Shown one piece after another: positions 8,078 through 17,005 of a stretch of DNA of 64,000 bases. Source of the DNA: Candidatus Bathyarchaeota archaeon A05DMB-5 (lineage in GTDB: Archaea > Thermoproteota > Bathyarchaeia > Bathyarchaeales > Bathycorpusculaceae); NCBI GenBank assembly GCA_019685655.1, contig JABFQP010000006.1, forward strand, positions 51,532-115,531. Direction: 5' to 3'. Position 1 is the stretch's first letter. Each line of letters starts with the position of its first letter. The notes beneath the pieces are model-generated. The model saw nothing but the letters and a program-made list of their open reading frames with translations, searched no databases and was not told the origin of the DNA. A program made the translations under genes and the position numbers.

Positions 8078-9079
8078 ATGCCGTGCACAGTTATAGCTGG
8101 AGCCTTCTGGGGAGACGAAGGAAAAGGAAAAATAATCTCTTACTTAGCCTTGAAAGACAAACTTGACGTTTGCGTGAGAACGGGTTCTGTTAACGCCGCC
8201 CACACAGTATGGTATAAAGGTAACCGTTACGCGTTGCATATGGTTCCCGCAGCCTTTGTCTATGAAAAATGCCGTTTACTAATCGGTGCGGGTTCAAATG
8301 TTGAAGTTAAACAGTTACTCGAAGAAATAGAACAAACAGGCACCAAAAACCGCATAGGCGTAGACGCTCAAGCTTCCATAATCGAAGAAAAACACTCAAT
8401 GCAAGACAAAGCAAGCGCACATCTCAAACAAGTCGTAGGCACAACCGGCAGAGGCGTAGGCCCAGCAATCGAAGAACGCGTCCGCAGAACAGCAAAACTT
8501 GCAAGAGACATTCCAGAACTCAAGCCATACTTAACAGACGTGTCGAAAGAGGCTAACGAAGCAATAGATAAAGGCAAAAATGTCATGCTCGAAGGAACAC
8601 AAGGCTTGTTGCTTTCGCTTTATCATGGAACATACCCCTACGTGACAGGACGAGACACAAGCGCAGCAGCAATCTGCTCCGAAGCAGGAGTAGGTCCAAC
8701 AAAAATTGATGAGGTCTTAATAGTATTCAAGTCCTTCATGACACGTGTCGGTGCAGGCCCACTGCCTGGAGAAATAACAAAAGAAGAAGCCATAAAACGT
8801 GGATGGTTCGAAACCGCTGCTGGAACAGGCCGTGACAGACGCTCGGCTCCATTCAATTTTGAACTCGCAAAGAAAGCTGTTATGCTTAATAGCGCAACTC
8901 AAGCCGCGGTCACAAAACTTGACGTTCTCTTCCCAACATGCAAAGGCGCGAAAACATATGATGACCTTCCAAAGGACGCTAAACAGTTCATAAAGGAAAT
9001 TGAAAAATCCACAGGCATTCCAGTTGTGTTAATAGGCACCGGACCAGAAGCCTTAGACATAATTGACAGAAGAAAATAA
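8078..9079 (+). CDS. purA: Adenylosuccinate synthetase, short archaeal form
   Basis: A 333-residue enzyme that joins IMP and aspartate with GTP to make adenylosuccinate in AMP synthesis. The glycine-rich loop GDEGKGK is at residues 12-18. The protein also shows TGSVNAAHT, GVGPAIEERVRR and TAAGTGRDRR. It is about 100 residues shorter than bacterial PurA, as is usual for many archaeal orthologues. The ATG at 8078 places the loop at the expected distance from the N terminus. It is apparently monocistronic. Confidence 0.95.
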   Translation: MPCTVIAGAFWGDEGKGKIISYLALKDKLDVCVRTGSVNAAHTVWYKGNRYALHMVPAAFVYEKCRLLIGAGSNVEVKQLLEEIEQTGTKNRIGVDAQASIIEEKHSMQDKASAHLKQVVGTTGRGVGPAIEERVRRTAKLARDIPELKPYLTDVSKEANEAIDKGKNVMLEGTQGLLLSLYHGTYPYVTGRDTSAAAICSEAGVGPTKIDEVLIVFKSFMTRVGAGPLPGEITKEEAIKRGWFETAAGTGRDRRSAPFNFELAKKAVMLNSATQAAVTKLDVLFPTCKGAKTYDDLPKDAKQFIKEIEKSTGIPVVLIGTGPEALDIIDRRK

Positions 9080-9163
9080 TCCTAATAACCTCTTAGGTAA
9101 AACAGATTTTCTCGACAAAAAGCATAAAACATCAACAATTATACTAAAGTAAAATTCCAACAA

Positions 9164-10372
9164 TTGGAAGTCAGATTGTTGACAGCAGCTAACTATCGAA
9201 AAATTCTAAGGTCGAGCTTTCCATTTGAAGTGTTAAACAAAGACTTGAAACTAATTTTTACCTCTGACTTGTTAGGTTCTTTTGGTGACGGGCTTTACGC
9301 TTATCTCCTGCCAGTTTACTTGACTGAAAGCCTCGGAGCCAACGATGTAGAAGTCGGCATAGTCTATGCCATAGTAAGTTTAGTTGCAGCATTAACTTTG
9401 CTTGTGGCTGGAACACTTGCAGACAAGTATGACCGTAAAAAAATCATGATAGCCGGCTGGATAGCATGGGTGCCCGCACCCTTAATTTTCTCCCTCGCAA
9501 ACAATTGGTTGCAAACATTACCTGGCATCGTTTTGTGGGGAGTTTGGCTCGGTGGACCAACAAGCACAGCATACATTGTAACAACTGCTGAAAAGACTAA
9601 GTTGACATTGACTTTCACTTTGATTTCTTCAGCGTGGTCTTTCGGTTACATTTTTTCGCCGGCTGTCGGAGGATATTTAGCAGGAACTGTTGGAATGCAT
9701 GTTGTTTTTTATTTAGCCTTCGTTTTCTACGCTCTTGCAGGACTAGTCCTAGCCTTCATAAGCAGTCAACATGCAATTCGCTTAACTCAAGAACCATCAG
9801 AAAAGAATTACTCTTTCTTCAAACTTTTAAAAACAAAGAGGTTGCTCAAACTTTCGATTCTATTTGCTTCTCTAATTTTCGTCACACTCATGTTTAGACC
9901 GTTCATTCCCAAATTCCTCGCAGATGTCTATCGTTACGGCAAGTTTGAAATAGGCATCTTAGGCTCCATTTCCTTCTTCAGCTCAACAATTTTAGGCATC
10001 CTCTTAGGCAAGCTTGGAGATAAATGGAAAAAATCCGTTGCTCTCTCTATAGCTATGCTTCTAAGCAGCTTATCATTAATTCTTCTTCTACTGTTCAGCG
10101 AATTCTATATTCTAATAATCGCCTTTTTCCTAATAGGAGGCTCCTATATTCTGTGGTCTCTGATGAGCGCCATAATTGGGCCTCTTGCTCCAGAACACAT
10201 GAGGGCACGATGGATTTCCATACCACAAACTGTCAGCATTTTCACCTCTTTCGTAGCGCCCTACGTCGGCGGCGTCCTATACAGCATTTCTCAATCTTAC
10301 TTGTTTATAATAGCCGTAGTGGTAACGCTCTTTTTTTCATTGTTGGTTTTCTCGAAAGTTTTTGAGACGTAA
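9164..10372 (+). CDS. MFS transporter
   Basis: A 402-residue major facilitator superfamily permease with about 12 hydrophobic helices. The cytoplasmic A-motif between helices 2 and 3 reads AGTLADKYDRKKIM, diagnostic of MFS. A central hydrophilic loop lies around residue 200. Substrate cannot be deduced. The start is uncertain: TTG at 9164 has no clear SD, while TTG codons at 9176 and 9179 follow a GGAAG element, so the true protein may be 4-5 residues shorter. It ends 80 bases before the HtrA protease gene. Confidence 0.85.
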   Translation: MEVRLLTAANYRKILRSSFPFEVLNKDLKLIFTSDLLGSFGDGLYAYLLPVYLTESLGANDVEVGIVYAIVSLVAALTLLVAGTLADKYDRKKIMIAGWIAWVPAPLIFSLANNWLQTLPGIVLWGVWLGGPTSTAYIVTTAEKTKLTLTFTLISSAWSFGYIFSPAVGGYLAGTVGMHVVFYLAFVFYALAGLVLAFISSQHAIRLTQEPSEKNYSFFKLLKTKRLLKLSILFASLIFVTLMFRPFIPKFLADVYRYGKFEIGILGSISFFSSTILGILLGKLGDKWKKSVALSIAMLLSSLSLILLLLFSEFYILIIAFFLIGGSYILWSLMSAIIGPLAPEHMRARWISIPQTVSIFTSFVAPYVGGVLYSISQSYLFIIAVVVTLFFSLLVFSKVFET

Positions 10373-10452
10373 AAAAAGTGCCACCAGCAAGTTTTGCGGA
10401 ACTTTTATTTTTCAGCAGTACACTCGGTTATCGTTTAAGAGAGGTGAAACAG

Positions 10453-11592
10453 TTGAGCATCTCTAGTGAACGCGGTTTCAAGTTTTCTTTAACCTTTGTA
10501 CTGCTAATGCTTGTTGTGGGATTGATTGCTGGAGGACTGGCCACATACCTAATAGCTTACCAGCAAATTGAGAATCTAAACAATGATATTGCAAATCTCA
10601 AAAATCAAGTCTCCAAACTGTGGGGTTTCCAAAACGCAACCTACCAGAATATCACAATTTATCAAAATGCCACAGCTTTAACAGAAATTTATGAACACGT
10701 AAAAGACTCAGTTGTTTTAGTGCGTGGAACAACAAGCTCAGGAACCGTTCAAGGCTCAGGATTTGTCTACAATTTCTCTGGCTTGCCAGTTGTAATAACA
10801 AATTACCATGTTGTCCACGGAACAATAACCGTGAGCGTAACGTTTTCGAACGGAAACGGCTATGCAGCAGAAGTAAACGGAACAGACCCCTACGCGGATT
10901 TAGCTGTTCTATTGGTCAACGCTCCACAAGAAGAATTCAAACCCATCGAAATCGTAAGCTCTTCAACATTAAAAGTTGGCGACCCAGTCATAGCAATAGG
11001 AAACCCCTATGGCTTAGTTGGGTCGATGACCACGGGCGTAATAAGCGCTCTTGGAAGAACAATAACAGAGGAATACACAGGCGGCTTCGGCATAGCCAAC
11101 ATAATACAGACAAGTGCGCCTATAAACCCAGGGAACTCGGGCGGTCCACTATTGAATTATAACGGCAAGGTCATCGGAATAACAACTGCAATAGTCGCAG
11201 ACTCTCAAGGCTTAGGTTTCGCCATCCCCTCAAACACTATCCTCCGAGAAATTTATTCGCTTATAAAAGAGGGCACCTATGACGGGCACTCTTACATGGG
11301 CGTGAGAGGAACTGACATGAACTATGAAACAAGCCAAGAAATGGGTATAAACGTAACCTATGGATGGCTAATAGTCGAAGTCATATCAGACGGACCATCA
11401 GATGGAAAATTACAAGTCAACGACACAATAATCGCAATGAATATGACCCGCATCAAAAACGGCGACGACCTAGCAAGCTACTTGGAAGAAAACACGCTGC
11501 CAGGCGACAATCTAATAATTACAGTCGTAAGAGCCAACGTCACAGAGAATGTTACAATAACCTTAGAAAGAAGACCTAGCCCATTTACGTGA
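10453..11592 (+). CDS. Membrane-anchored HtrA/DegP-type serine protease with PDZ domain
   Basis: About 379 residues: an N-terminal transmembrane anchor (residues 12-36), a short coiled linker with several N-x-T/S sequons, a trypsin-like domain and a C-terminal PDZ domain (roughly 275-370). The catalytic triad is visible as H119 (NYHVVHG), D149 (DPYADLAVL) and S229 (NPGNSGGPL). The start is the TTG at 10453, with GAGGTG 6 nt upstream; the frame is open further 5' but lacks an SD there. The active domain is predicted outside the cell, where it would degrade or refold damaged surface proteins. Confidence 0.9.
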   Translation: MSISSERGFKFSLTFVLLMLVVGLIAGGLATYLIAYQQIENLNNDIANLKNQVSKLWGFQNATYQNITIYQNATALTEIYEHVKDSVVLVRGTTSSGTVQGSGFVYNFSGLPVVITNYHVVHGTITVSVTFSNGNGYAAEVNGTDPYADLAVLLVNAPQEEFKPIEIVSSSTLKVGDPVIAIGNPYGLVGSMTTGVISALGRTITEEYTGGFGIANIIQTSAPINPGNSGGPLLNYNGKVIGITTAIVADSQGLGFAIPSNTILREIYSLIKEGTYDGHSYMGVRGTDMNYETSQEMGINVTYGWLIVEVISDGPSDGKLQVNDTIIAMNMTRIKNGDDLASYLEENTLPGDNLIITVVRANVTENVTITLERRPSPFT

Positions 11593-11691
11593 GAATCCAT
11601 CGATGAATCGACTCCTCTTACAGAATTTTTTAAACAGAAGATTTTTTGAGAAAGGATGCCGTAATATTTGAGAGAGGTGAAGTTAAGGAAC

Positions 11692-11805
11692 ATGAGTAGA
11701 GAACAGAATTCCCGTAGAAAAGCCAAAGAGAGCGTCCGCCGTGACAAAGCAAGAGGGCATCAAACGAGAAGAACTCGCGGAGGAAAGAAACAGAAGAGAA
11801 GATAA
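11692..11805 (+). CDS. Small highly basic protein
   Basis: A 37-residue ORF rich in Arg and Lys, starting MSREQNSRRKAKESVRRDK and ending GGKKQKRR. About half of the residues are basic, so nucleic-acid binding is plausible. An in-frame GTG at 11677 would add five residues. A GAGAGGTG element sits just before that GTG and about 12 nt before the ATG. No family recognised. Composition alone makes chance less likely than for a random short ORF, but expression is unproven. Confidence 0.45.
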   Translation: MSREQNSRRKAKESVRRDKARGHQTRRTRGGKKQKRR

Positions 11806-12004
11806 CGCTGTCTAACAAGTATGCAATTGCTTCTAGGTCGTCTATTTAGATGCTAATAGGATTTTTAGCGATGATGGCACGGGAAATGGTCTATGTTTTT
11901 TCTTGCCAGTTTTGCGCGTGGCGCTTTCAATTGAACTGTGCTTTTCAAGAAAGCTTAATTAATCAAGGTTTTTCTATTATTTTTCGGCGCTTTAGCCATT
12001 GGTA

Positions 12005-12082
12005 GCCCTGGTAGTATAGTCCGGTCTAGTATAAGCGGCTGTCGCCCGCTGGACCCGGGTTCAAATCCCGGCCAGGGCGCCA
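12005..12082 (+). tRNA. tRNA-Asp (anticodon GUC), CCA encoded
   Basis: A 78-base cloverleaf. The acceptor stem GCCCTGG pairs with CCAGGGC. The anticodon stem AGCGG/CCGCT encloses the loop CTGTCGC with anticodon GTC. The T-stem and loop read CCGGGTTCAAATCCCGG. The discriminator G and an encoded CCA end the gene. No intron is seen. It precedes the Nre repair gene by a few bases. Confidence 0.96.
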
Positions 12083-12088
12083 TTCTTT

Positions 12089-13510
12089 TTGACAGTTTCA
12101 TGTAAGGAAAGCATAAGAGCAAGTTTCGACCAGAATTTTAATGATAAAAAATTGAGCACTTCTTATAGGCAGACAGACAAGCGTTCACCCAACGTTTGGT
12201 TACTTGATATTTTAAAGGGTTCCAATCTTGGCGCTGATGTGAAATATGATGAAGATTTTTTGGTTACAAAAGCGTCCAGAAACGGCTTATGTGTTGCCTG
12301 TAAAGGCTCCAGATTTCTATGTGGCAAATCTCGTTGTCCAATAATTGTTAAAGCTAACTATTTTTTGAAGAGCATTCCATTAATGCAAAGCGAAGACATT
12401 GCGGGAGCTTCGCCTCCAAGCGTTTTTGTTGGAAGAATCGGCTATCCATATGTTTACGCTGGTCCGTTGGTGCCTCCAGTTGAAGAAGACACAAGCATCT
12501 ATGACTTGCCAGAATTTTGGCTTGGAAAAACCATCGATGAGATTGTCGGTTTTCGTTCAATGCTCATTCGCGGAAAGCACCGTGTGAATGTGCGAAAATT
12601 CGAGGAAGCAGGAAAAATAATTGACAAAACTCGTGAATTAGCTTTAGCAGTTAAGCCCGTTGATGTAGAATTAATATTAACCAAGAAGCCCAGAGGCTTT
12701 CTATTTCTGGACGACGAAGTGCAGCCGTTCGGGCCGTCAGCGCCAATCCGCGACTTGCTTGTTGGCAACACCAGATGGGATCATCAAATAGAAAAGGCTT
12801 ATAGTGACACTGACTTGAGGGCTGCAAATGCGGTTTTGGAGCTTTATGACAAAGGTGTTTTGGTCACGAAAATTCAGAGGGCTTTTAGTGTTGGCGCTTT
12901 CGGTTTGAAACAGAACAGACGACTTGTGCCCACTCGATGGAGCATAACAGCGGTTGATAGCATACTCTCAAAAGACTTGATGGAAAAGGTGAAAACTTTT
13001 CCTGAAATAAGCGAATATCGCGTTTATGAGTCTCGTTATCTGGATAACATTTTTGAAGTTTTGATGATTCCGAATGCGTGGAGTTACGAAGCAATAGAAG
13101 CATGGTATCCCGGCACAGTTTGGAACCCTAATGGCAAAAACGTTGTCATGTTCGGCGACTGGGAAGGCTACGAAGGAAGAACAACCTACGCGGAAATAGG
13201 CGGATGCTACTACGCTGCGAGACTTGCCGTTTGCGAACTGCTTGTAAAGGAAAGAAGACAAGCAACAGTAATCGTCTTAAGAGAAGCGCATCCAGGCTAC
13301 ATAATGCCAGTTGGCGTGTGGCAAGTGAGAGAAAACGTGAGAAACGCCATGCGTCAAAAACCTTTCACGCTCAACACTCTAAACGACGTCTTAAAGTTCA
13401 TCGCAGGCAAATTCCAAATTTCCATACAACAATGGATAATGCGAAGCGAACTATTAAAAAACGCGCTCTTCCAAAAGAAAATAACAGATTTCCTAGAAAA
13501 AGCGCATTAA
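12089..13510 (+). CDS. Nre-family archaeal DNA repair protein with PIP-like motif
   Basis: About 473 residues of the archaeal Nre (DUF650/DUF651) family, linked in haloarchaea to repair of DNA damage and to PCNA binding. The N-terminal cysteine cluster CVACKGSRFLCGKSRCP is typical. The conserved core includes VGRIGYPYVYAGPL and GDWEGYEGRTTYAEIGGCYYAAR. The C terminus contains QKKITDFL, which fits the PCNA-interacting consensus Q-x-x-h-x-x-a-a. The start is uncertain: TTG at 12089 is immediately after the tRNA, and a TTG at 12152 is an alternative 21 codons later. Confidence 0.88.
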   Translation: MTVSCKESIRASFDQNFNDKKLSTSYRQTDKRSPNVWLLDILKGSNLGADVKYDEDFLVTKASRNGLCVACKGSRFLCGKSRCPIIVKANYFLKSIPLMQSEDIAGASPPSVFVGRIGYPYVYAGPLVPPVEEDTSIYDLPEFWLGKTIDEIVGFRSMLIRGKHRVNVRKFEEAGKIIDKTRELALAVKPVDVELILTKKPRGFLFLDDEVQPFGPSAPIRDLLVGNTRWDHQIEKAYSDTDLRAANAVLELYDKGVLVTKIQRAFSVGAFGLKQNRRLVPTRWSITAVDSILSKDLMEKVKTFPEISEYRVYESRYLDNIFEVLMIPNAWSYEAIEAWYPGTVWNPNGKNVVMFGDWEGYEGRTTYAEIGGCYYAARLAVCELLVKERRQATVIVLREAHPGYIMPVGVWQVRENVRNAMRQKPFTLNTLNDVLKFIAGKFQISIQQWIMRSELLKNALFQKKITDFLEKAH

Positions 13511-13728
13511 TCCAACCTAAAGAACAATGTCTGGCGGCACGCATAATAAATATATACCGCAATAAAATAAACTGCTTTTTGTGGCGATTGACCACGAAAA
13601 GACCAAAACGCAAGGTCAAGCCGCATCCTACCCATTCTAATAGCCTATACAATGCCATTTTCAGTTTTGTATTTCACTCTTTCAAAAGCATAAATCGAAA
13701 AGTCAAGTCGAAACTACCAATTTGGCGC

Positions 13729-14220
13729 ATGAATGAGGAAACAGCAGAACATGTTCACTCAGCAATTAGAGTGTTTAAAACGGTAGTTTTGCCATTAAGT
13801 CTTCTTTATCTATTCACAATTTTCTATTGGTTTCAAGAAAGCGTTATTGACTCAATGCTGTGGGGAATATTGATTTTCTTCTATAGCAATTTCCTTCCAG
13901 ATCTGCCTTCCATATTTAGAAGAAAGAAAAACAGCCGAAAAACTGAAGACCTACCATGGTACAAGAAATATGCCCTTTTCTTTTTTGCGCCATTGCTAAT
14001 TTGGATCCTGTTTTCTGGAATATACCCAAAATGGAAGACAACCGAAACGTTCCATAATTTCAAATCATTAACGATTTACGGAGCCTTTCTTTGTCTACTG
14101 GGTTTTTTTGCTTTTGTACATTTTCCAATCCAGATTGGAAACATAATCGAAATTCTCTCAATGCCGCTTTACGGTATTATAGGATATTTGACTCACCTAA
14201 AAGTTGACAAAATCTGGTAA
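13729..14220 (+). CDS. Membrane protein, weakly like YdjM/DUF457 metal-dependent hydrolases
   Basis: A 163-residue protein with four or five hydrophobic segments. It contains FYSNFLPDLPS, later FHNFKSL and a final GYLTHLKVDKIW. The order of a DLP motif, an H-x-x-x-S/L segment and a late H-x-x-x-D resembles membrane-bound metal-dependent hydrolases (YdjM/DUF457), although the usual DxDH is degraded. ATG 13729 is taken because the open frame upstream overlaps the nre gene and is not protein-like. About 220 bases separate it from nre, with nothing obvious in them. Confidence 0.55.
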   Translation: MNEETAEHVHSAIRVFKTVVLPLSLLYLFTIFYWFQESVIDSMLWGILIFFYSNFLPDLPSIFRRKKNSRKTEDLPWYKKYALFFFAPLLIWILFSGIYPKWKTTETFHNFKSLTIYGAFLCLLGFFAFVHFPIQIGNIIEILSMPLYGIIGYLTHLKVDKIW

Positions 14221-14340
14221 AATCGCCCCATACAAGATTTCTTTTTCGAAAGCACTTTTCGGAAGAAAAAAATTAATTATTCGCGTTATTGTATATGTTA
14301 ATTATTGTTGTCATGGTCTCTTAGTGAGTGGTCATGTTAG

Positions 14341-15261
14341 GTGATAGAGCTAATAATTCAAGTATCAATACTAATTTTGTCTTTAATTGTTCTAGCGATA
14401 GCAAGCCACTTCACAATAAAATACGTAGAAAACTTGATTATGCTCACAGGCTTAAGCGAAGCATCAGTTGGGTTCGCAATTCTGGCGGTCATGACTTCAA
14501 CACCAGAAATTGCAGTAGCCCTCTTCTCAGCTATTCAGGGAACCCCGGGAATCAGCGTTGGAGACGTGCTAGGCTCAAACGTTTTTAATATATCTATGAT
14601 AATCGGCATACTCGCAACACTTGGCTACCTAAAGAAATGCAGAAAAGATCTCATGATAAAATTGACAGACATTCTTATCTTAACATCAATAATTCCCTTC
14701 ATTCTCATCCTATTTAATATGGCCAGTCGTTTTGTGGGCGCACTCCTTTTGGGAATTTTTGCCTTCAACATTTTCATCATGACAAGAAAAAGGACACCAT
14801 CCGTTGATGAACCACTTACTGTTCACAATAAACTGGTAACTGTGCTAATGGTAATTATTGGAGTTGCAATCGTCATACTTGCAGCTCGCTTTGCGGTCTC
14901 TTCCGCTGTTAATATAGCAATTACTTTCGGGGTTCCCCCCATTACAATAGGCGCCAAAATAGTTGCAATAGGCACATCACTTCCAGAACTATCTCTTGAT
15001 CTCACAGCAGCCCGACGTGGACGTATTCAACTTGCACTTGGGGATATCATCGGCTCTAATTTAACCAATCTAACTTTAGTATTGGGACTTCTCTTGATCT
15101 CTTCACCATTTACCGTGGATATATCAACCTTTGCCGAAATAATTCCTTTTGTGCTTATTACAACAGTTATTTTTTGGCGATATTTAACGAAAGGATATAT
15201 TTCGCAAACTGTTGGAATAACTTTAATACTGTTATACGTGCTCTTTCAAGCAATTTTTTAA
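14341..15261 (+). CDS. Sodium/calcium exchanger family (CaCA) antiporter
   Basis: A 306-residue protein of the YrbG-like cation/Ca2+ exchanger family, with about ten helices in two inverted halves. The two alpha repeats are visible: SVGFAILAVMTSTPEIAVA in the first half and TIGAKIVAIGTSLPELSLD in the second. Each carries the acidic ion-binding residue after the T-S-x-P-E pattern, and each is followed by GD-x-x-GSN. The start is a GTG at 14341 without a strong SD. A cation/proton antiporter gene follows after about 70 bases, suggesting shared ion homeostasis. Confidence 0.9.
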   Translation: MIELIIQVSILILSLIVLAIASHFTIKYVENLIMLTGLSEASVGFAILAVMTSTPEIAVALFSAIQGTPGISVGDVLGSNVFNISMIIGILATLGYLKKCRKDLMIKLTDILILTSIIPFILILFNMASRFVGALLLGIFAFNIFIMTRKRTPSVDEPLTVHNKLVTVLMVIIGVAIVILAARFAVSSAVNIAITFGVPPITIGAKIVAIGTSLPELSLDLTAARRGRIQLALGDIIGSNLTNLTLVLGLLLISSPFTVDISTFAEIIPFVLITTVIFWRYLTKGYISQTVGITLILLYVLFQAIF

Positions 15262-15333
15262 GTGTGATTTTATTTTAAGAGCAAAATTTCTTTAAGCTGA
15301 ACAGCAAATTAAGGATAAAAAGGTTTGAGGTTA

Positions 15334-16584
15334 ATGGATCCTGTTACGCTTGCATTGATATTAGGCGGCTCAATAATTGTAATAGGTTTTTTAACAAATT
15401 ACATATTTGAACGCACAGGTTTTCCAGATATGCTTTTCCTCATAGTTTTGGGAATGCTTATTGGACCGTTGGCAGGTGTGATAAATGCTTCTTCAATAAT
15501 GGGATTGGCACCGTATCTCGCTGCATTGGCTTTAGTTTTCATTTTGTTTGATGGTGGGATGGCTATGAATATCTATCGTGTTTTCTCTGAAAGTCCTAGG
15601 GCTGCAATTCTTGCTATAGCAGGTTTTGTAATGAATGTTGTTGTAACAACCGCGTTTATGATGTTCATTGTCATTCCAGATAGACCTCTGTTGTATTCTG
15701 TATTATTTGGAACGATGTTTGGAGGCAGCAGCAGTATAGTGGTGATTTCCCTAGCATCCAAAATTAAAATAAGCGAAAAATGTTCGACAATACTAAGTCT
15801 AGAATCCGCAATCACAGACATATTATGCATAATTTTCTCGCTCGTAGTGATTGAGATCTTGTTAAGAGGGACATCCTTAGAATTAATAACAATTGGTCAA
15901 TCTATAGCTAGTAGATTTTCGATAGGAATAGTATTTGGAATAATTTTCGGTCTAGCATGGTTAAGCGTTTTGAAGAGAATTAGGGAGATATCCTACGCTT
16001 ACATGCTCACCCTTGCCGTGGTACTATTAGCTTATGCACTTTCAGAATTCTTAGGCGGAAGCGGTTCACTTTGTTCCCTCTTGTTTGGCATAATGCTAGG
16101 TAATGAAAAAGAAATTTACCGAATACTCAAAATAGGAGGATCATCCGACTTAGCTGTTGACTTCGGATTAAAAAGGTTTGAATCTGAAATTGCATTCCTT
16201 CTGAGAACATTCTTCTTTGTCTATATTGGTCTTATAGTTACTATCAGCAATATTACAACAGTCATTCTCGGAGTAATTCTCTCGCTACTGTTATTGTTAA
16301 CTAGACTAGGAGCCGTGAAACTTGCTACTATACGTTGTTTCGAGTTGATTAAAGAACGACCAATAATGGGCGTAATGCTAACAAGAGGACTGGCAGCAGC
16401 TGTGTTAGCAACATTACCCCTTCAATATTCAACACCTGAAGCAATTGCACAATATGGGTATCCAGCTGAAGTTTTCCAAAGCCTGTCACCTCTTTACATT
16501 AACTTTGCAGTCATGATAATTTTGACTACTGCAATAATCGCAACCGTAGGTATTCCGATTCTTAAATGGAGAGCAGAAAAATAA
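15334..16584 (+). CDS. CPA-type cation/proton antiporter
   Basis: A roughly 416-residue membrane protein with 12-13 helices, of the NhaP/Kef-like cation:proton antiporter superfamily. Family-like features are ERTGFPDMLFLIVLGMLIGP near the N terminus, LVFILFDGGMAM, and ESAITDILCII in the middle, the last carrying the E/D pair expected in the ion site. The ATG at 15334 is taken, but a TTG at 15325 is also possible since a GAGG lies only 3 nt before the ATG. No soluble KTN domain is attached. Ion selectivity is not inferable. Confidence 0.88.
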   Translation: MDPVTLALILGGSIIVIGFLTNYIFERTGFPDMLFLIVLGMLIGPLAGVINASSIMGLAPYLAALALVFILFDGGMAMNIYRVFSESPRAAILAIAGFVMNVVVTTAFMMFIVIPDRPLLYSVLFGTMFGGSSSIVVISLASKIKISEKCSTILSLESAITDILCIIFSLVVIEILLRGTSLELITIGQSIASRFSIGIVFGIIFGLAWLSVLKRIREISYAYMLTLAVVLLAYALSEFLGGSGSLCSLLFGIMLGNEKEIYRILKIGGSSDLAVDFGLKRFESEIAFLLRTFFFVYIGLIVTISNITTVILGVILSLLLLLTRLGAVKLATIRCFELIKERPIMGVMLTRGLAAAVLATLPLQYSTPEAIAQYGYPAEVFQSLSPLYINFAVMIILTTAIIATVGIPILKWRAEK

Positions 16585-16771
16585 TCCATTCAACCAACTT
16601 TATCCATTCAAGTCAAAATGTTCTTCTGAAGTTCTTTTTCTCGATGCAAAATCGCTTAAACCTCATTAGTAAATCTATTTAGACAGTTTTTTGAAAAACA
16701 AGTCAACATTGAAATCTGATAGAAAATTTTTTATAGAAATCACAAAGAATTAGGAGTTTGAGGTCGCAATC

Positions 16772-16825
16772 GTGTCTGGATCCAAAACAAAGAAGAAAAA
16801 GGGGAAAACAAAGAAAAAGAAGTGA
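16772..16825 (+). CDS. Candidate lysine-rich micropeptide
   Basis: A 17-codon frame starting with GTG and reading VSGSKTKKKKGKTKKKK. A GAGGTC element lies about 6 nt upstream, which is unusually good for a random short frame. An A-rich stretch could produce this by chance, so it is reported only as a candidate. It echoes the small basic ORF at 11692-11805. Confidence 0.25.
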   Translation: MSGSKTKKKKGKTKKKK

Positions 16826-16953
16826 GCAAACGACCACACTAGACTAAAAATCCCCATTTTTTAATTTTCTTTATTGAATGGTGCGTTACTATGGAGTTGG
16901 CATGGAATGTTTCAGTTGTGAAAATCGAAATTATCACAAGGAGATTATTAATA

Positions 16954-16962
16954 TTTATAAAA
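16954..16962 (+). promoter_or_regulatory. Likely TATA element for the coiled-coil gene
   Basis: TTTATAAAA lies 44-52 bases upstream of the TTG start at 17006, within the range for an archaeal promoter with a short leader. The surrounding sequence is strongly AT-rich, which lowers specificity. Confidence 0.4.
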
Positions 16963-17005
16963 CATTTAAATTAACTTTGCATTAACAATTATTAATGGTG
17001 GAAAT

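Larger units (their letters stand above)
16585..17005. other. 421-base AT-rich gap
   Basis: Between the antiporter and the coiled-coil gene. It holds one candidate micro-ORF (16772-16825) and a likely TATA element for the downstream gene at 16954-16962. Nothing else with coding or RNA-gene character is seen. Confidence 0.6.

Noticed and set aside
13204..13728. 5' extension of the frame of the YdjM-like membrane protein
   Set aside because: It overlaps nre and is Lys/Arg-rich without conservation; the ATG at 13729 gives a compact membrane protein.
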